From contig NZ_JALJFG010000034.1 of the NCBI RefSeq assembly GCF_023242475.1, forward strand, positions 1-64,000: a stretch of DNA of 64,000 nt, given 5' to 3'. The translations under genes were made by a program, and so were the position numbers. A model generated the notes under the pieces. The model was not told where the DNA came from, ran no database searches, and saw nothing but the letters and a program-made list of their open reading frames with translations. The stretch is from Pseudomonas sp. MWU15-20650 (lineage in GTDB: Bacteria; Pseudomonadota; Gammaproteobacteria; Pseudomonadales; Pseudomonadaceae). Positions 9,629 through 17,527 of this stretch are shown here, piece after piece; position 1 is the stretch's first letter; each line of letters starts with the position of its first letter.

Positions 9629-9729
9629 ATCGACGCTGCATAAATCACCCTCCTGCTGCTGAAAACCCGCTTTACTTACCTCACCCCCTTCACGCTTCCC
9701 GCCACCCATCCACAAATTTGTTTCAAAAC

Positions 9730-9777
9730 TTGACGACGTCCAATCCTTCCACCATATTGATAGTTAGCAAACTAACT
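9730..9777 (+). promoter_or_regulatory. Promoter and probable MarR operator
   Basis: TTGACG (9730-9735) and CATATT (9753-9758) are separated by 17 bases and form a plausible sigma-70 promoter. A perfect inverted repeat AGTTAG-CAAA-CTAACT (9762-9777) lies over the expected transcription start. MarR proteins normally bind such palindromes and repress their own operon, so autoregulation is inferred. Confidence 0.55.
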
Positions 9778-9793
9778 GTATGCGAACGATCCA

Positions 9794-10240
9794 GTGTCCC
9801 AAACCCTCGAACAACTCCATATGAACCTCAGCAGCAGCATGGTGGTGGGCGCCCGTCATTGGCGCAAAATCTGCCAGACCACGCTGATGAGTTACGGTAT
9901 TTCCGAAGCCTGTGCCGTGCCATTGTTGATGATCGGTCGCTTGGGCGACGGTGTGCATCAGGTCAAAGTGGCCCAGGCATCGGGGATGGAAAGCCCGTCG
10001 CTGGTGCGCTTGCTCGACCAGCTGTGCAGCGGCGGCTACGTGTGCCGTACCGAAGACATCCACGACCGCCGCGCCAAGGCGTTGAGCCTCACCGAGCGCG
10101 GGCGTGAGCTGGTGCAAGCGGTGGAAGGGCAACTGGTGCGCCTGCGCCAGGAAGTGCTGGCGGATGTTGCCCACAGCGATCTTGAAGCCGCCCTGCGTGT
10201 ACTGAGGGCGTTTGAAGCGGCCGGGGTTGCTACGTCTTGA
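9794..10240 (+). CDS. MarR-family transcriptional regulator
   Basis: A 148-residue winged-helix protein. The DNA-binding core runs over about residues 50-110, with the recognition segment KVAQASGMESPSLVRLLDQL and the wing containing EDIHDRRAKALSLTERG, both typical of MarR. It probably senses a small aromatic or phenolic molecule and represses the efflux genes that follow. Its stop overlaps the TTG start of the FUSC gene by two bases. The GTG start at 9794 is used; ATG at 9821 is possible. Neither has a strong ribosome site. Confidence 0.85.
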   Translation: MSQTLEQLHMNLSSSMVVGARHWRKICQTTLMSYGISEACAVPLLMIGRLGDGVHQVKVAQASGMESPSLVRLLDQLCSGGYVCRTEDIHDRRAKALSLTERGRELVQAVEGQLVRLRQEVLADVAHSDLEAALRVLRAFEAAGVATS

Positions 10241-12315
10241 ACGGATTTTTTACCGGTTTCCCGCCAGCCCGCGACTGGTTCTATGGGGTGCGTACGTTTG
10301 CGGCATCGATGATCGCGTTGTACATCGCCATGCTCATGCAAATGCCACGTCCGTATTGGGCGATGGCCACCGTGTATATCGTCTCCAGCCCGTTTGTCGG
10401 CCCGACCAGCTCCAAGGCCCTGTACCGTGCCATCGGCACATTCATGGGCGCGGCGGCCGCGGTGTTTTTTGTGCCGATGTTTGTACAGTCGCCGTATGTG
10501 CTGGTGGTGGTGATCGCCTTGTGGACGGGCATTCTGCTGTTCCTGTCCATGCACCTGCGCACGGCCAATAACTATGCGCTGATGCTGGCCGGTTACACCT
10601 TGCCGCTGATTGCCTTGCCAGTGGTGGATAACCCGCTCGCGGTCTGGGATGTGGCCGAGGCGCGCACCGAGGAGATTTTCCTCGGCATCGCGGTAGCGGC
10701 GGTGGTGGGCGCGATGTTCTGGCCACGGCGGCTGATGCCCGTGTTTGACGGTTCGGTGGCCAAGTGGTTTGCCGATGCCCAGGTCTACAGCCAGCGCTTC
10801 CTCACCCGTTCTGTAGCGCCTGAAGAAGTCAGTAACCTGCGCGGCGGCATGGTCGCCACCTTCAACACCCTCGAATTGATGATCGGCCAACTGCCCCACG
10901 AAGGCGCGCGGCCGCAGACAGTGCGCAATACCAAGGAACTGCGCGGGCGCATGATTCACCTGTTGCCCGTGATCGATGCCTTGGATGACGCGGTGTACGC
11001 CATCGAACACCGCGCACCGGAGTTTCTTGATCGGCTCACGCCGTTGCTGGCGCAGGCCAACGCCTGGCTGGAGAGCACGACTGAAGACGCGCCCCTTGAA
11101 CGGTGGCGCTCGCTGCGCGACCAGATCGACGCCCTGCAACCTCAAGGCGAAGCGCTGGACGACCGCCACACGCTGCTGTTCTCCAACGCGCTGTACCGTC
11201 TGGCGGAATGGGTCGATCTGTGGCAAGACTGCCGCAGCCTGCAAGCCGCCATCCAATGCGAAAGCCAAGACACTTGGCGCGCCGTGTACCGCCACTGGCG
11301 CCTGGGGCGCCTGACGCCATTCCTTGACCGTGGGCTGATGTTCTACTCGGCGTTTTCCACCGTCACCGCGATCATCGTCGCCTCGGTGCTGTGGATCCTG
11401 CTGGGTTGGACCGACGGCGGCAGTGCGGTGATCCTGGCCGCCGTCGCCTGCAGCTTTTTCGCCTCGATGGATGACCCGGCGCCGCAGATCTATCGGTTCT
11501 TTTTCTGGACCGCGATGTCGGTACTGTTTGCCAGCCTGTATCTGTTTCTGGTGCTGCCCAACCTGCACGATTTCCCCATGCTGGTGCTGGCCTTCGCGGT
11601 GCCGTTTATCTGCATCGGCACCCTTACCGTGCAGCCACGCTTCTATCTGGGCATGCTGCTGACGCTGGTCAACACTTCGTCGTTCATCAGCATCCAGGGC
11701 GCCTACGACGCGGACTTTCTGAATTTCGCCAACGTCAACCTGGCCGGCCCGGTGGGCTTGCTGTTCGCCTTTGTGTGGACGTTGATCGCCCGGCCCTTCG
11801 GCGCAGAACTCGCGGCCAAGCGCCTGACCCGTTTCAGCTGGCGCGACATCGTCAGCCTCACGGAGCCTGCGACCCTGGCCGAGCACCGGCACATGGCTGC
11901 GCAGATGCTCGACCGCCTGATGCAGCACCTGCCGCGCCTGGGCCTCATCGGCCAGGACACCGGCAGCGCCCTGCGCGATTTGCGCGTGGCGCTGAATCTG
12001 CTCGACCTGCTGGCCTACTCGCCACGCATCTACGGCGTGCCGCGGGTACTGCTCAACCAAGTGGTCGAAGGCGTCGGCGGTTACTTCAAGGCCTGCCTCA
12101 AGGCGGGTGAACGCTTGCCTGCGCCGAGCGGTCTGCTGATGACCCTCGACCGCACACGCCGCGCCCTCAACGGGCAAGGTCTGCAAAACGAAGACGACAC
12201 CCGCCTGCATCTGCTGCACGCATTGGCAGGCCTGCGCTTGTCATTGCTGCCTGGCGTGGAATTTATTGGCGGCACTGAAATGGAAGCGCCGCTACCTGAT
12301 GGAGCGCCTTTATGA
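10237..12315 (+). CDS. FUSC-family inner-membrane exporter (AaeB/YccS-like)
   Basis: A 692-residue fusaric-acid-resistance-type protein. Two blocks of about five to six helices (near residues 20-160 and 365-520) are separated and followed by cytosolic domains, the usual FUSC layout. Homologues such as E. coli AaeB export aromatic carboxylic acids with a HlyD partner. The gene uses a TTG start overlapping the MarR stop. Its own stop overlaps the DUF1656 start (ATGA). Regulator and pump therefore form one tightly coupled operon. Confidence 0.87.
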   Translation: MNGFFTGFPPARDWFYGVRTFAASMIALYIAMLMQMPRPYWAMATVYIVSSPFVGPTSSKALYRAIGTFMGAAAAVFFVPMFVQSPYVLVVVIALWTGILLFLSMHLRTANNYALMLAGYTLPLIALPVVDNPLAVWDVAEARTEEIFLGIAVAAVVGAMFWPRRLMPVFDGSVAKWFADAQVYSQRFLTRSVAPEEVSNLRGGMVATFNTLELMIGQLPHEGARPQTVRNTKELRGRMIHLLPVIDALDDAVYAIEHRAPEFLDRLTPLLAQANAWLESTTEDAPLERWRSLRDQIDALQPQGEALDDRHTLLFSNALYRLAEWVDLWQDCRSLQAAIQCESQDTWRAVYRHWRLGRLTPFLDRGLMFYSAFSTVTAIIVASVLWILLGWTDGGSAVILAAVACSFFASMDDPAPQIYRFFFWTAMSVLFASLYLFLVLPNLHDFPMLVLAFAVPFICIGTLTVQPRFYLGMLLTLVNTSSFISIQGAYDADFLNFANVNLAGPVGLLFAFVWTLIARPFGAELAAKRLTRFSWRDIVSLTEPATLAEHRHMAAQMLDRLMQHLPRLGLIGQDTGSALRDLRVALNLLDLLAYSPRIYGVPRVLLNQVVEGVGGYFKACLKAGERLPAPSGLLMTLDRTRRALNGQGLQNEDDTRLHLLHALAGLRLSLLPGVEFIGGTEMEAPLPDGAPL

Positions 12316-12521
12316 TCGGTGATCTGGATATCAGCGGGGTGTTCCTGCCCACGCTACTGGTGCTGATGGGCATTACGTATGTGTTGTTCCTGGTGGTGCA
12401 CGGGCTGTTGACCCGCGTCCACTTCTATCGCCTGGTCTGGCACCGGGCATTGTTCAATGTGGGGCTCTACGCGCTGTTGCTGGGCGCAGTGGACTCACTC
12501 AGTCGATACCTGATGACATGA
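12312..12521 (+). CDS. DUF1656 small membrane protein (AaeX-like)
   Basis: A 69-residue protein with two membrane segments (about residues 9-30 and 42-62), the size and pattern of DUF1656/AaeX proteins. These almost always lie between the FUSC pump and the HlyD adaptor, as here. It overlaps both neighbours by four bases. Its exact role in the pump is not established. Confidence 0.85.
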   Translation: MIGDLDISGVFLPTLLVLMGITYVLFLVVHGLLTRVHFYRLVWHRALFNVGLYALLLGAVDSLSRYLMT

Positions 12522-13426
12522 AAAAACCTTTTTTGACCATCGGCCGTGTAGTCCTGACCTTGTTGATCGTGAGCTTTGCGGTCGTCGTTGTGTGGCGCAT
12601 GGTCATGTACTACATGTTTGCGCCCTGGACCCGCGACGGGCACATTCGTGCCGACATCGTGCAGATCGCCCCGGACGTGTCCGGGCTGATCCAGCAAGTG
12701 GAGGTGCGCGACAACCAGCTGGTGACCAAGGGCCAGGTGCTGTTTGCCGTGGACCAGGACCGCTTCAAGCTGGCCCTGCGCCAAGCCCAGGCCGCCGTGG
12801 CCGATCGCCAGGAAACCCTGGCCCAAGCCCAGCGCGAGAACAAGCGTAACCGTGGCCTGGGCAACTTGGTGCCCAGCGAACAACTGGAAGAAAGCCAATC
12901 CCGCGTAGCCCGCGCCCAATCGGCCCTGGCCGAAGCCCAGGTGACCGTGGACGCTGCCCAGCTCAATCTGGACCGCTCGGTCATCCGCAGCCCTGTGGAC
13001 GGCTACGTCAACGACCGCGCACCGCGTACCCAGGAATTTGTCACCGCCGGGCGCCCGGTGCTGTCGGTGGTGGACAGCAACTCCTTCCATATTGACGGCT
13101 ATTTTGAAGAGACCAAGCTCGACGGTATCCACGTCGGCATGGGCGTCGATATTCGTGTGATTGGCGACAACGCCCGCTTACGCGGCCATGTGCAGAGCAT
13201 CGTCGCCGGTATCGAAGACCGCGACCGTACCAGCGGCTCCAACCTGTTGCCCAACGTCAATCCGGCATTCAGCTGGGTGCGCCTGGCCCAGCGGATTCCG
13301 GTGCGCATTGCCTTTGATGATGTGCCGCCGGACTTCCGCATGATCGCCGGTCGCACGGCCACGGTGTCAATCATCGATGACAAGACCGCCGCCAAAGAAA
13401 AAGCGCGGCAGGGAGAACAGCCATGA
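12518..13426 (+). CDS. HlyD-family adaptor (AaeA-like)
   Basis: A 302-residue membrane fusion protein with an N-terminal anchor (residues 7-28), a lipoyl half starting near APDVSGLIQQVEVRDNQLV, a short coiled coil, the second lipoyl half near SPVDGYVNDRAP, and a beta-barrel domain. The short coiled coil is usual for AaeA-type adaptors. It links the FUSC pump to the outer-membrane factor encoded next. Both gene ends overlap their neighbours (ATGA). Confidence 0.88.
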   Translation: MKKPFLTIGRVVLTLLIVSFAVVVVWRMVMYYMFAPWTRDGHIRADIVQIAPDVSGLIQQVEVRDNQLVTKGQVLFAVDQDRFKLALRQAQAAVADRQETLAQAQRENKRNRGLGNLVPSEQLEESQSRVARAQSALAEAQVTVDAAQLNLDRSVIRSPVDGYVNDRAPRTQEFVTAGRPVLSVVDSNSFHIDGYFEETKLDGIHVGMGVDIRVIGDNARLRGHVQSIVAGIEDRDRTSGSNLLPNVNPAFSWVRLAQRIPVRIAFDDVPPDFRMIAGRTATVSIIDDKTAAKEKARQGEQP

Positions 13427-14871
13427 AACCGGCGGCGTTGCTGGCTACGGCTGGCTTGGGCTTGCTGCTGTCGGCCTGCCAGATGGTGGGCCCGGATTAC
13501 ACACTGCCGGAAAAGTCCGCGATCAACCGCGGCGACCTGCAAGGCCGGATCGCGGGTGAGGGCAGCAACGTGGTGTCAGCGCCGGTGCCGGCTGACTGGT
13601 GGAAGCTCTACAAAGACCCACGATTGGATGAATTGGTGCGCCAGGCCATGGCGTCCAATACCGACCTGCGTGTGGCGGCGGCCAACCTGCAACGCGCACG
13701 CTATCAAACCCAACAGGCAGAGTCCGCGGGCGGTTGGAGTGCGGGTGTCAAAGCCGAAGCCCAGCGCTTGCAGGAGTCCGGTGAAGCATTTTTGCTGCCG
13801 GAAAAGGTGCCGGTCGGGAATATCGGCAGCGTCGGTATCAGTACCTCGTACCAGTTCGATTTGTTCGGCACCTTGCAGCGCGGCATTGAAAGTGCCCAGG
13901 CCAGCGCCGACGCGGCCCAGGCTGCCGCCGACATTGCGCGTATCACCTTGGTGGCGGATGTGGTGCGTTCGTACACCCAGGTGTGTGCGGCCAACGAAGA
14001 GTTGGCGATTGCCAACGAGTCCCTGGACCTGCAAGGCCAGAGCACAAAGCTGACCCAGCGCCTGCGTGACGCCGGGCGTGGCGACGAAACCCAGGTCACC
14101 CGCTCGCAAACCCAATACAAATCCCTGCGCGCCGACATGCCGCGCTACGCAGCGGCGCGCCAAGCGGGCTTGTTCCGCCTGTCGATGCTGTTGGCCAAAC
14201 CCGTTGACCAACTGCCGGCCGGCACTGGCACCTGCGCCGAGCTGCCACACATCGCTCAGTTGCTGCCGGTGGGCGACGGCGCCGCGCTGCTCAAGCGCCG
14301 CCCAGACGTGCGCCAAGCCGAACGCCAACTGGCCGCCGCGACCGCGCGTATTGGCGTGGCCACCGGTGCGCTGTACCCGGACATCAGCATTGGCGCCACC
14401 GTGGGTACGGTCGGCCTGCTGGATGACTTGGGCACGCCGGCGACCAACCGGTGGGGCTTTGGCCCGCTGATCAGTTGGTCGGTGCCGACCAACGGCGCAC
14501 GGGCGCGTATCCACGAAGCCGAAGCCGCCACCCAGGGCGCCCTGGCGCACTTCGACGGCGTCGTCCTCAACGCCGTCCGCGAAACCCAGACCAGCCTGGC
14601 GCAATACACCGCGCAACTGCAACGTCGCGACGCGTTGGCCGAAGCGGGTGACTCGGCCAAGGAAGCGGCGGGGCAGACCCATCGCTTCTTCCAGGCCGGC
14701 CGTGCGTCGTTCCTGGCTGACTTGCAAGCCACGCGCACTTACACGGATGTGCGGGCGCAACTGGCGGCGGCCAACACCCAGGTGGCCATGAGCCAGATCG
14801 ATCTGTTCCTGGCGCTGGGCGGCGGCTGGGAAAGCGGACGAACGCAAGCGTCACAATCCGGCAAACCCTGA
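13423..14871 (+). CDS. Outer-membrane efflux lipoprotein, NodT family
   Basis: A 482-residue TolC-like channel with a lipobox (LSAC, Cys19) followed by VGPDY. Two outer-membrane-efflux repeats are present, the second with LKRRPDVRQAERQLAAATARIG. It is the last gene of the MarR-FUSC-DUF1656-HlyD unit and supplies the exit duct. A GC-rich hairpin lies 16 bases downstream. It is only distantly similar to the other NodT-type gene at 2966, so the two pumps are not recent duplicates. Confidence 0.88.
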   Translation: MKPAALLATAGLGLLLSACQMVGPDYTLPEKSAINRGDLQGRIAGEGSNVVSAPVPADWWKLYKDPRLDELVRQAMASNTDLRVAAANLQRARYQTQQAESAGGWSAGVKAEAQRLQESGEAFLLPEKVPVGNIGSVGISTSYQFDLFGTLQRGIESAQASADAAQAAADIARITLVADVVRSYTQVCAANEELAIANESLDLQGQSTKLTQRLRDAGRGDETQVTRSQTQYKSLRADMPRYAAARQAGLFRLSMLLAKPVDQLPAGTGTCAELPHIAQLLPVGDGAALLKRRPDVRQAERQLAAATARIGVATGALYPDISIGATVGTVGLLDDLGTPATNRWGFGPLISWSVPTNGARARIHEAEAATQGALAHFDGVVLNAVRETQTSLAQYTAQLQRRDALAEAGDSAKEAAGQTHRFFQAGRASFLADLQATRTYTDVRAQLAAANTQVAMSQIDLFLALGGGWESGRTQASQSGKP

Positions 14872-14887
14872 GCACAAAGCTATGCTT

Positions 14888-14920
14888 TGACAGGTGGGCC
14901 ACCTTGAGGCCCGCCTGTCA
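14888..14920 (+). terminator. Hairpin after the FUSC efflux operon
   Basis: TGACAGG-T-GGGCC pairs with GGCCC-G-CCTGTCA across a short loop, a 13-bp stem with one mismatch. No T-run follows, so it may be a weak terminator or an mRNA 3' stabiliser. Confidence 0.5.
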
Positions 14921-14951
14921 CGGCTCGCGTTTGCTCATGGGGATTCCAATA

Positions 14952-15584
14952 ATGAAAAACCCTTATGCTCCCGCTTTCTGGTGTGTGTTCTTCGCACTGG
15001 TATTGTTATCGGCTGCCTACTTCTACGGCGTCATGCTCGCCCATCAGATCGACAAGGCCATGGTGTTTCTCGACAGCGCCTGCCTGGTGATCGGCACCTT
15101 GTCCATCGGCGTGGTGGCGTGGGCGTCTTATCAAAACCAACGAGTGAAGCGAAAACTGCTCGAACAAGGCAAGACCCGTGTGGCGATCTGGGACACCAAA
15201 GTTGCCCTGCGCCGCGTCGAAACCGTGTTCGACCGTTATTTCTGGGGCAGCTACTGGCAACCTGGGCGTACTTTTCAGGAAGTCATGGGTGAACTCACCG
15301 GCACGCCACTGGAGAAGAGCCTCGAAGCCCTGAAAAAACAATGCGTGCTGCTCGACCAGCAGGTCGCAGACGGCAGGCATTGGCTCAATAACGCGCGGGA
15401 ATTGTCCGATGTGGCCACGCAGATGGCGCGCGAGCGCTACCAACTGGACTTCTGTGACCCCAAGGCCGACACCCCGAGCAATGCCGTGATACACCGCGAG
15501 TTTGAGGTGTTGGTGTACACCTGGACGGCGCGCTTGAAGAGTTTTGATCACCAACTCGATGAAATCGAATTGGAGTACTCGTGA
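14952..15584 (+). CDS. Small two-helix membrane protein of unknown function
   Basis: A 210-residue protein if started at ATG 14952, which has a GGGGA ribosome site upstream; ATG at 14937 is also possible. Two membrane segments near residues 8-28 and 38-60 are followed by a basic helical cytosolic domain of about 145 residues. I recognise no family. It stands between the efflux operon and the DUF945 gene, with room for its own promoter. Confidence 0.65.
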   Translation: MKNPYAPAFWCVFFALVLLSAAYFYGVMLAHQIDKAMVFLDSACLVIGTLSIGVVAWASYQNQRVKRKLLEQGKTRVAIWDTKVALRRVETVFDRYFWGSYWQPGRTFQEVMGELTGTPLEKSLEALKKQCVLLDQQVADGRHWLNNARELSDVATQMARERYQLDFCDPKADTPSNAVIHREFEVLVYTWTARLKSFDHQLDEIELEYS

Positions 15585-15663
15585 ACCATCTGCTGACCTG
15601 ACCCCTCTGAAAAGCTGGGCCGCTTCCGGCCGCCAGTGCTAATCTTCCCCCGTTTTCGGCGGG

Positions 15664-15690
15664 CTTGAGCCAACCCCTTCGGGGTTCAAG
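15664..15690 (+). other. Stem-loop in the leader of the DUF945 gene
   Basis: CTTGA-GCCA-ACCCC pairs with GGGGT-T-CAAG around a UUC loop, about 40 bases before the DUF945 start. It may terminate the preceding gene or shape the leader RNA. There is no T-run. Confidence 0.35.
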
Positions 15691-15731
15691 GAAGACAGCC
15701 CACTTCTCACAGGATTTGATCAGGTCACCTC

Positions 15732-17228
15732 ATGAATAAGCCAGCAGTTGTTTTCTTGGGTTTTGTTGTCGCCATCGGCGCCGTCAGTGCGGGCGGCGCC
15801 TGGTACACCGGCAAACAACTGGAGCCGGTGTTGCAAACCGCGATCCAGAACGCCAACAAGGAACTGCAAACCTCCATGGCCGGCACTGACGGCACCCTGA
15901 GCCTGGAGCTGGTGTCCCTGGACCGTGGCGTGTTCAGCAGCACCGCTCACTATCGCCTCAAGGGCCAAGGCAGCGTATTCGGCGCCGAACACCCGAACCC
16001 CGAGCTGCTGTTCGTCGACCATATCGAACACGGTCCGCTGCCGTTCTCGCGGCTGGTGACGCTGAAATGGCTGCCGGTCATGGCCACCAGTCACTATGCG
16101 CTGGAAAAGAACGCCACCACTGAAAAGTGGTTCGCGGCCAGCCAAGACGTGTCACCGCTTAAAGGCGTGGCCAATATCGGCTATAGCCGTTCGGTCAACG
16201 GCAACGTCGAACTGCTGCCCCTGGAGCTCAAGGACGACAAGTCCTCGGTCAGCTTCTCCGGCGCCAACCTGGACTTCGACAGCAATGCCGAAGGTCAGAA
16301 GGTCAAGGCCGACGGCTACATGAACAGCCTCAAGGTCACAGCGATCGATGCCGATGGCGCGCCGTTCGAAGCGGAACTGGCCGGCCTGACGGTTGCCAGT
16401 AACCTGGAAAAATCCACCTTCGGTTTCTACACCGGCCAAAACACCGTGGAACTGAGTGACACCAAAGTCACCTTCGGCCCGCAAAAAGCCGTGTTGACCC
16501 TCAAGGGCTTCGAGCAGAAAGACACGACCCAGATCAAGGACAACAACCTGGCCGGCCGCGTCGACTACAAGATCGACGAGATCGGTTACCAGGGCAAAGC
16601 GGTCGGCTCCGCTGCCATGGCGCTGAGCATGAAGAACATCGATATCCCGGCGATGCTGGTGCTGACCAAACTCTACCAAGACAAGGTGCAACCGGCGCAA
16701 GCCGCCGTCGCGGCCGGTCAACCCGCGCCGGAGCTGCAACTGACCGAAGCCGAGCAGGCCCTGGCCGAGGCCAACGTCAACCAAGTGTTGGCCGCCAAGC
16801 CGCAAGTGGCGGTGGAAAACCTGTCGCTGAAAACCACCCATGGCGAAAGCAAATTCAACCTGGTGATGGACCTGACCAAACCTGCGTCCATGGAGTTGCC
16901 GCCGGTTGAGCTGGGCAAGCAGGTCATCGCGTTGCTGGATGCCAACCTGAGCCTGTCCAAGCCCATGATTGGCGATGTGGCGACCCTGCAAGCGCAGGTC
17001 AGTGGCGTGACCGACCCTAAAGTCCTGGAGCAGCAATCGCAGATGGCGGCCGAGATGGTCAGCGGCATGGCCGTCGGTACCCAACTGGCGACGCTGGTAG
17101 GCACTGACGTGGTCTCCAAGCTGCACTACGCCAACAATGAAGTGACCTTCAACGGCCAGAAGATGAGCGTCGAGCAATTCATTAGCCTGGTCATGGCCAA
17201 AGTGGGTGCAGTCAGCCACGCGCAGTAA
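15732..17228 (+). CDS. DUF945 (YdgA-like) exported protein
   Basis: A 498-residue protein with an N-terminal hydrophobic anchor (residues 5-25, VVFLGFVVAIGAVSAGGAWYTG) and a long mainly beta periplasmic body. The YTGKQLEPVLQ opening and the alternating pattern match the DUF945/YdgA family, common in gammaproteobacteria and poorly understood; E. coli YdgA is attached to the inner membrane. It is monocistronic, with hairpin terminators behind it. Confidence 0.78.
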   Translation: MNKPAVVFLGFVVAIGAVSAGGAWYTGKQLEPVLQTAIQNANKELQTSMAGTDGTLSLELVSLDRGVFSSTAHYRLKGQGSVFGAEHPNPELLFVDHIEHGPLPFSRLVTLKWLPVMATSHYALEKNATTEKWFAASQDVSPLKGVANIGYSRSVNGNVELLPLELKDDKSSVSFSGANLDFDSNAEGQKVKADGYMNSLKVTAIDADGAPFEAELAGLTVASNLEKSTFGFYTGQNTVELSDTKVTFGPQKAVLTLKGFEQKDTTQIKDNNLAGRVDYKIDEIGYQGKAVGSAAMALSMKNIDIPAMLVLTKLYQDKVQPAQAAVAAGQPAPELQLTEAEQALAEANVNQVLAAKPQVAVENLSLKTTHGESKFNLVMDLTKPASMELPPVELGKQVIALLDANLSLSKPMIGDVATLQAQVSGVTDPKVLEQQSQMAAEMVSGMAVGTQLATLVGTDVVSKLHYANNEVTFNGQKMSVEQFISLVMAKVGAVSHAQ

Positions 17229-17230
17229 AT

Positions 17231-17358
17231 TTTTCTTACTTCAGTAAGAAATAAATAGTGGGGGAGCGGGGGAGCCCGAGCCAGCGGTCAAACAGTCGGC
17301 ATACAGGCCCTCTGTCATCGCTTGGCTCAGGCAAGTCCGCTCCCCCATTGGTTTTTTT
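17231..17358 (+). terminator. Intrinsic terminators after the DUF945 gene
   Basis: A small stem TTCTTAC/GTAAGAA lies at 17231-17249. A large hairpin follows: TGGGGGAGCGG (17259-17269) pairs perfectly with CCGCTCCCCCA (17337-17347), then TTGGTTTTTTT. The large one is a convincing Rho-independent terminator isolating the pga operon. Confidence 0.75.
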
Positions 17359-17414
17359 GCTGGCCGTGCAATTCTGAATAATTGTTCTGGATTGGTCTTT
17401 CCCCTACTTTCCTA

Positions 17415-17520
17415 AGGGATAGTTCCTACAGGAAAGCTAGGCCGGGTCATGAGACGCCGGCGTCCTGATGCGTTTTGCTCAGGACCACCTATCGTTATAG
17501 CTTTCGGTGTGTAAGGAAGC
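17415..17520 (+). promoter_or_regulatory. pgaA leader with repeated GGA motifs
   Basis: The 5' region before pgaA carries GGA trinucleotides at 17417, 17431, 17482 and 17514. The last is the ribosome site. Two of the others sit in small hairpins: TTCC-TACA-GGAA at 17423-17434 and GTCCTGA/TCAGGAC at 17462-17485. In E. coli CsrA binds such GGA sites in the pgaA leader to block translation. A similar Rsm control here is inferred, not shown. Confidence 0.4.
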
Positions 17521-17527
17521 TCACGGT

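Larger units (their letters stand above)
9494..9793. other. Intergenic region before the MarR gene
   Basis: These 300 bases hold a REP-like palindrome at 9592-9628 and a promoter-operator at 9730-9777. I see no further gene in it. Confidence 0.6.

Noticed and set aside
10036..12219. A 727-codon minus-strand frame
   Set aside because: It lies entirely opposite the MarR and FUSC genes, which have clear family signatures, and has low-complexity Gln/Arg/His composition.
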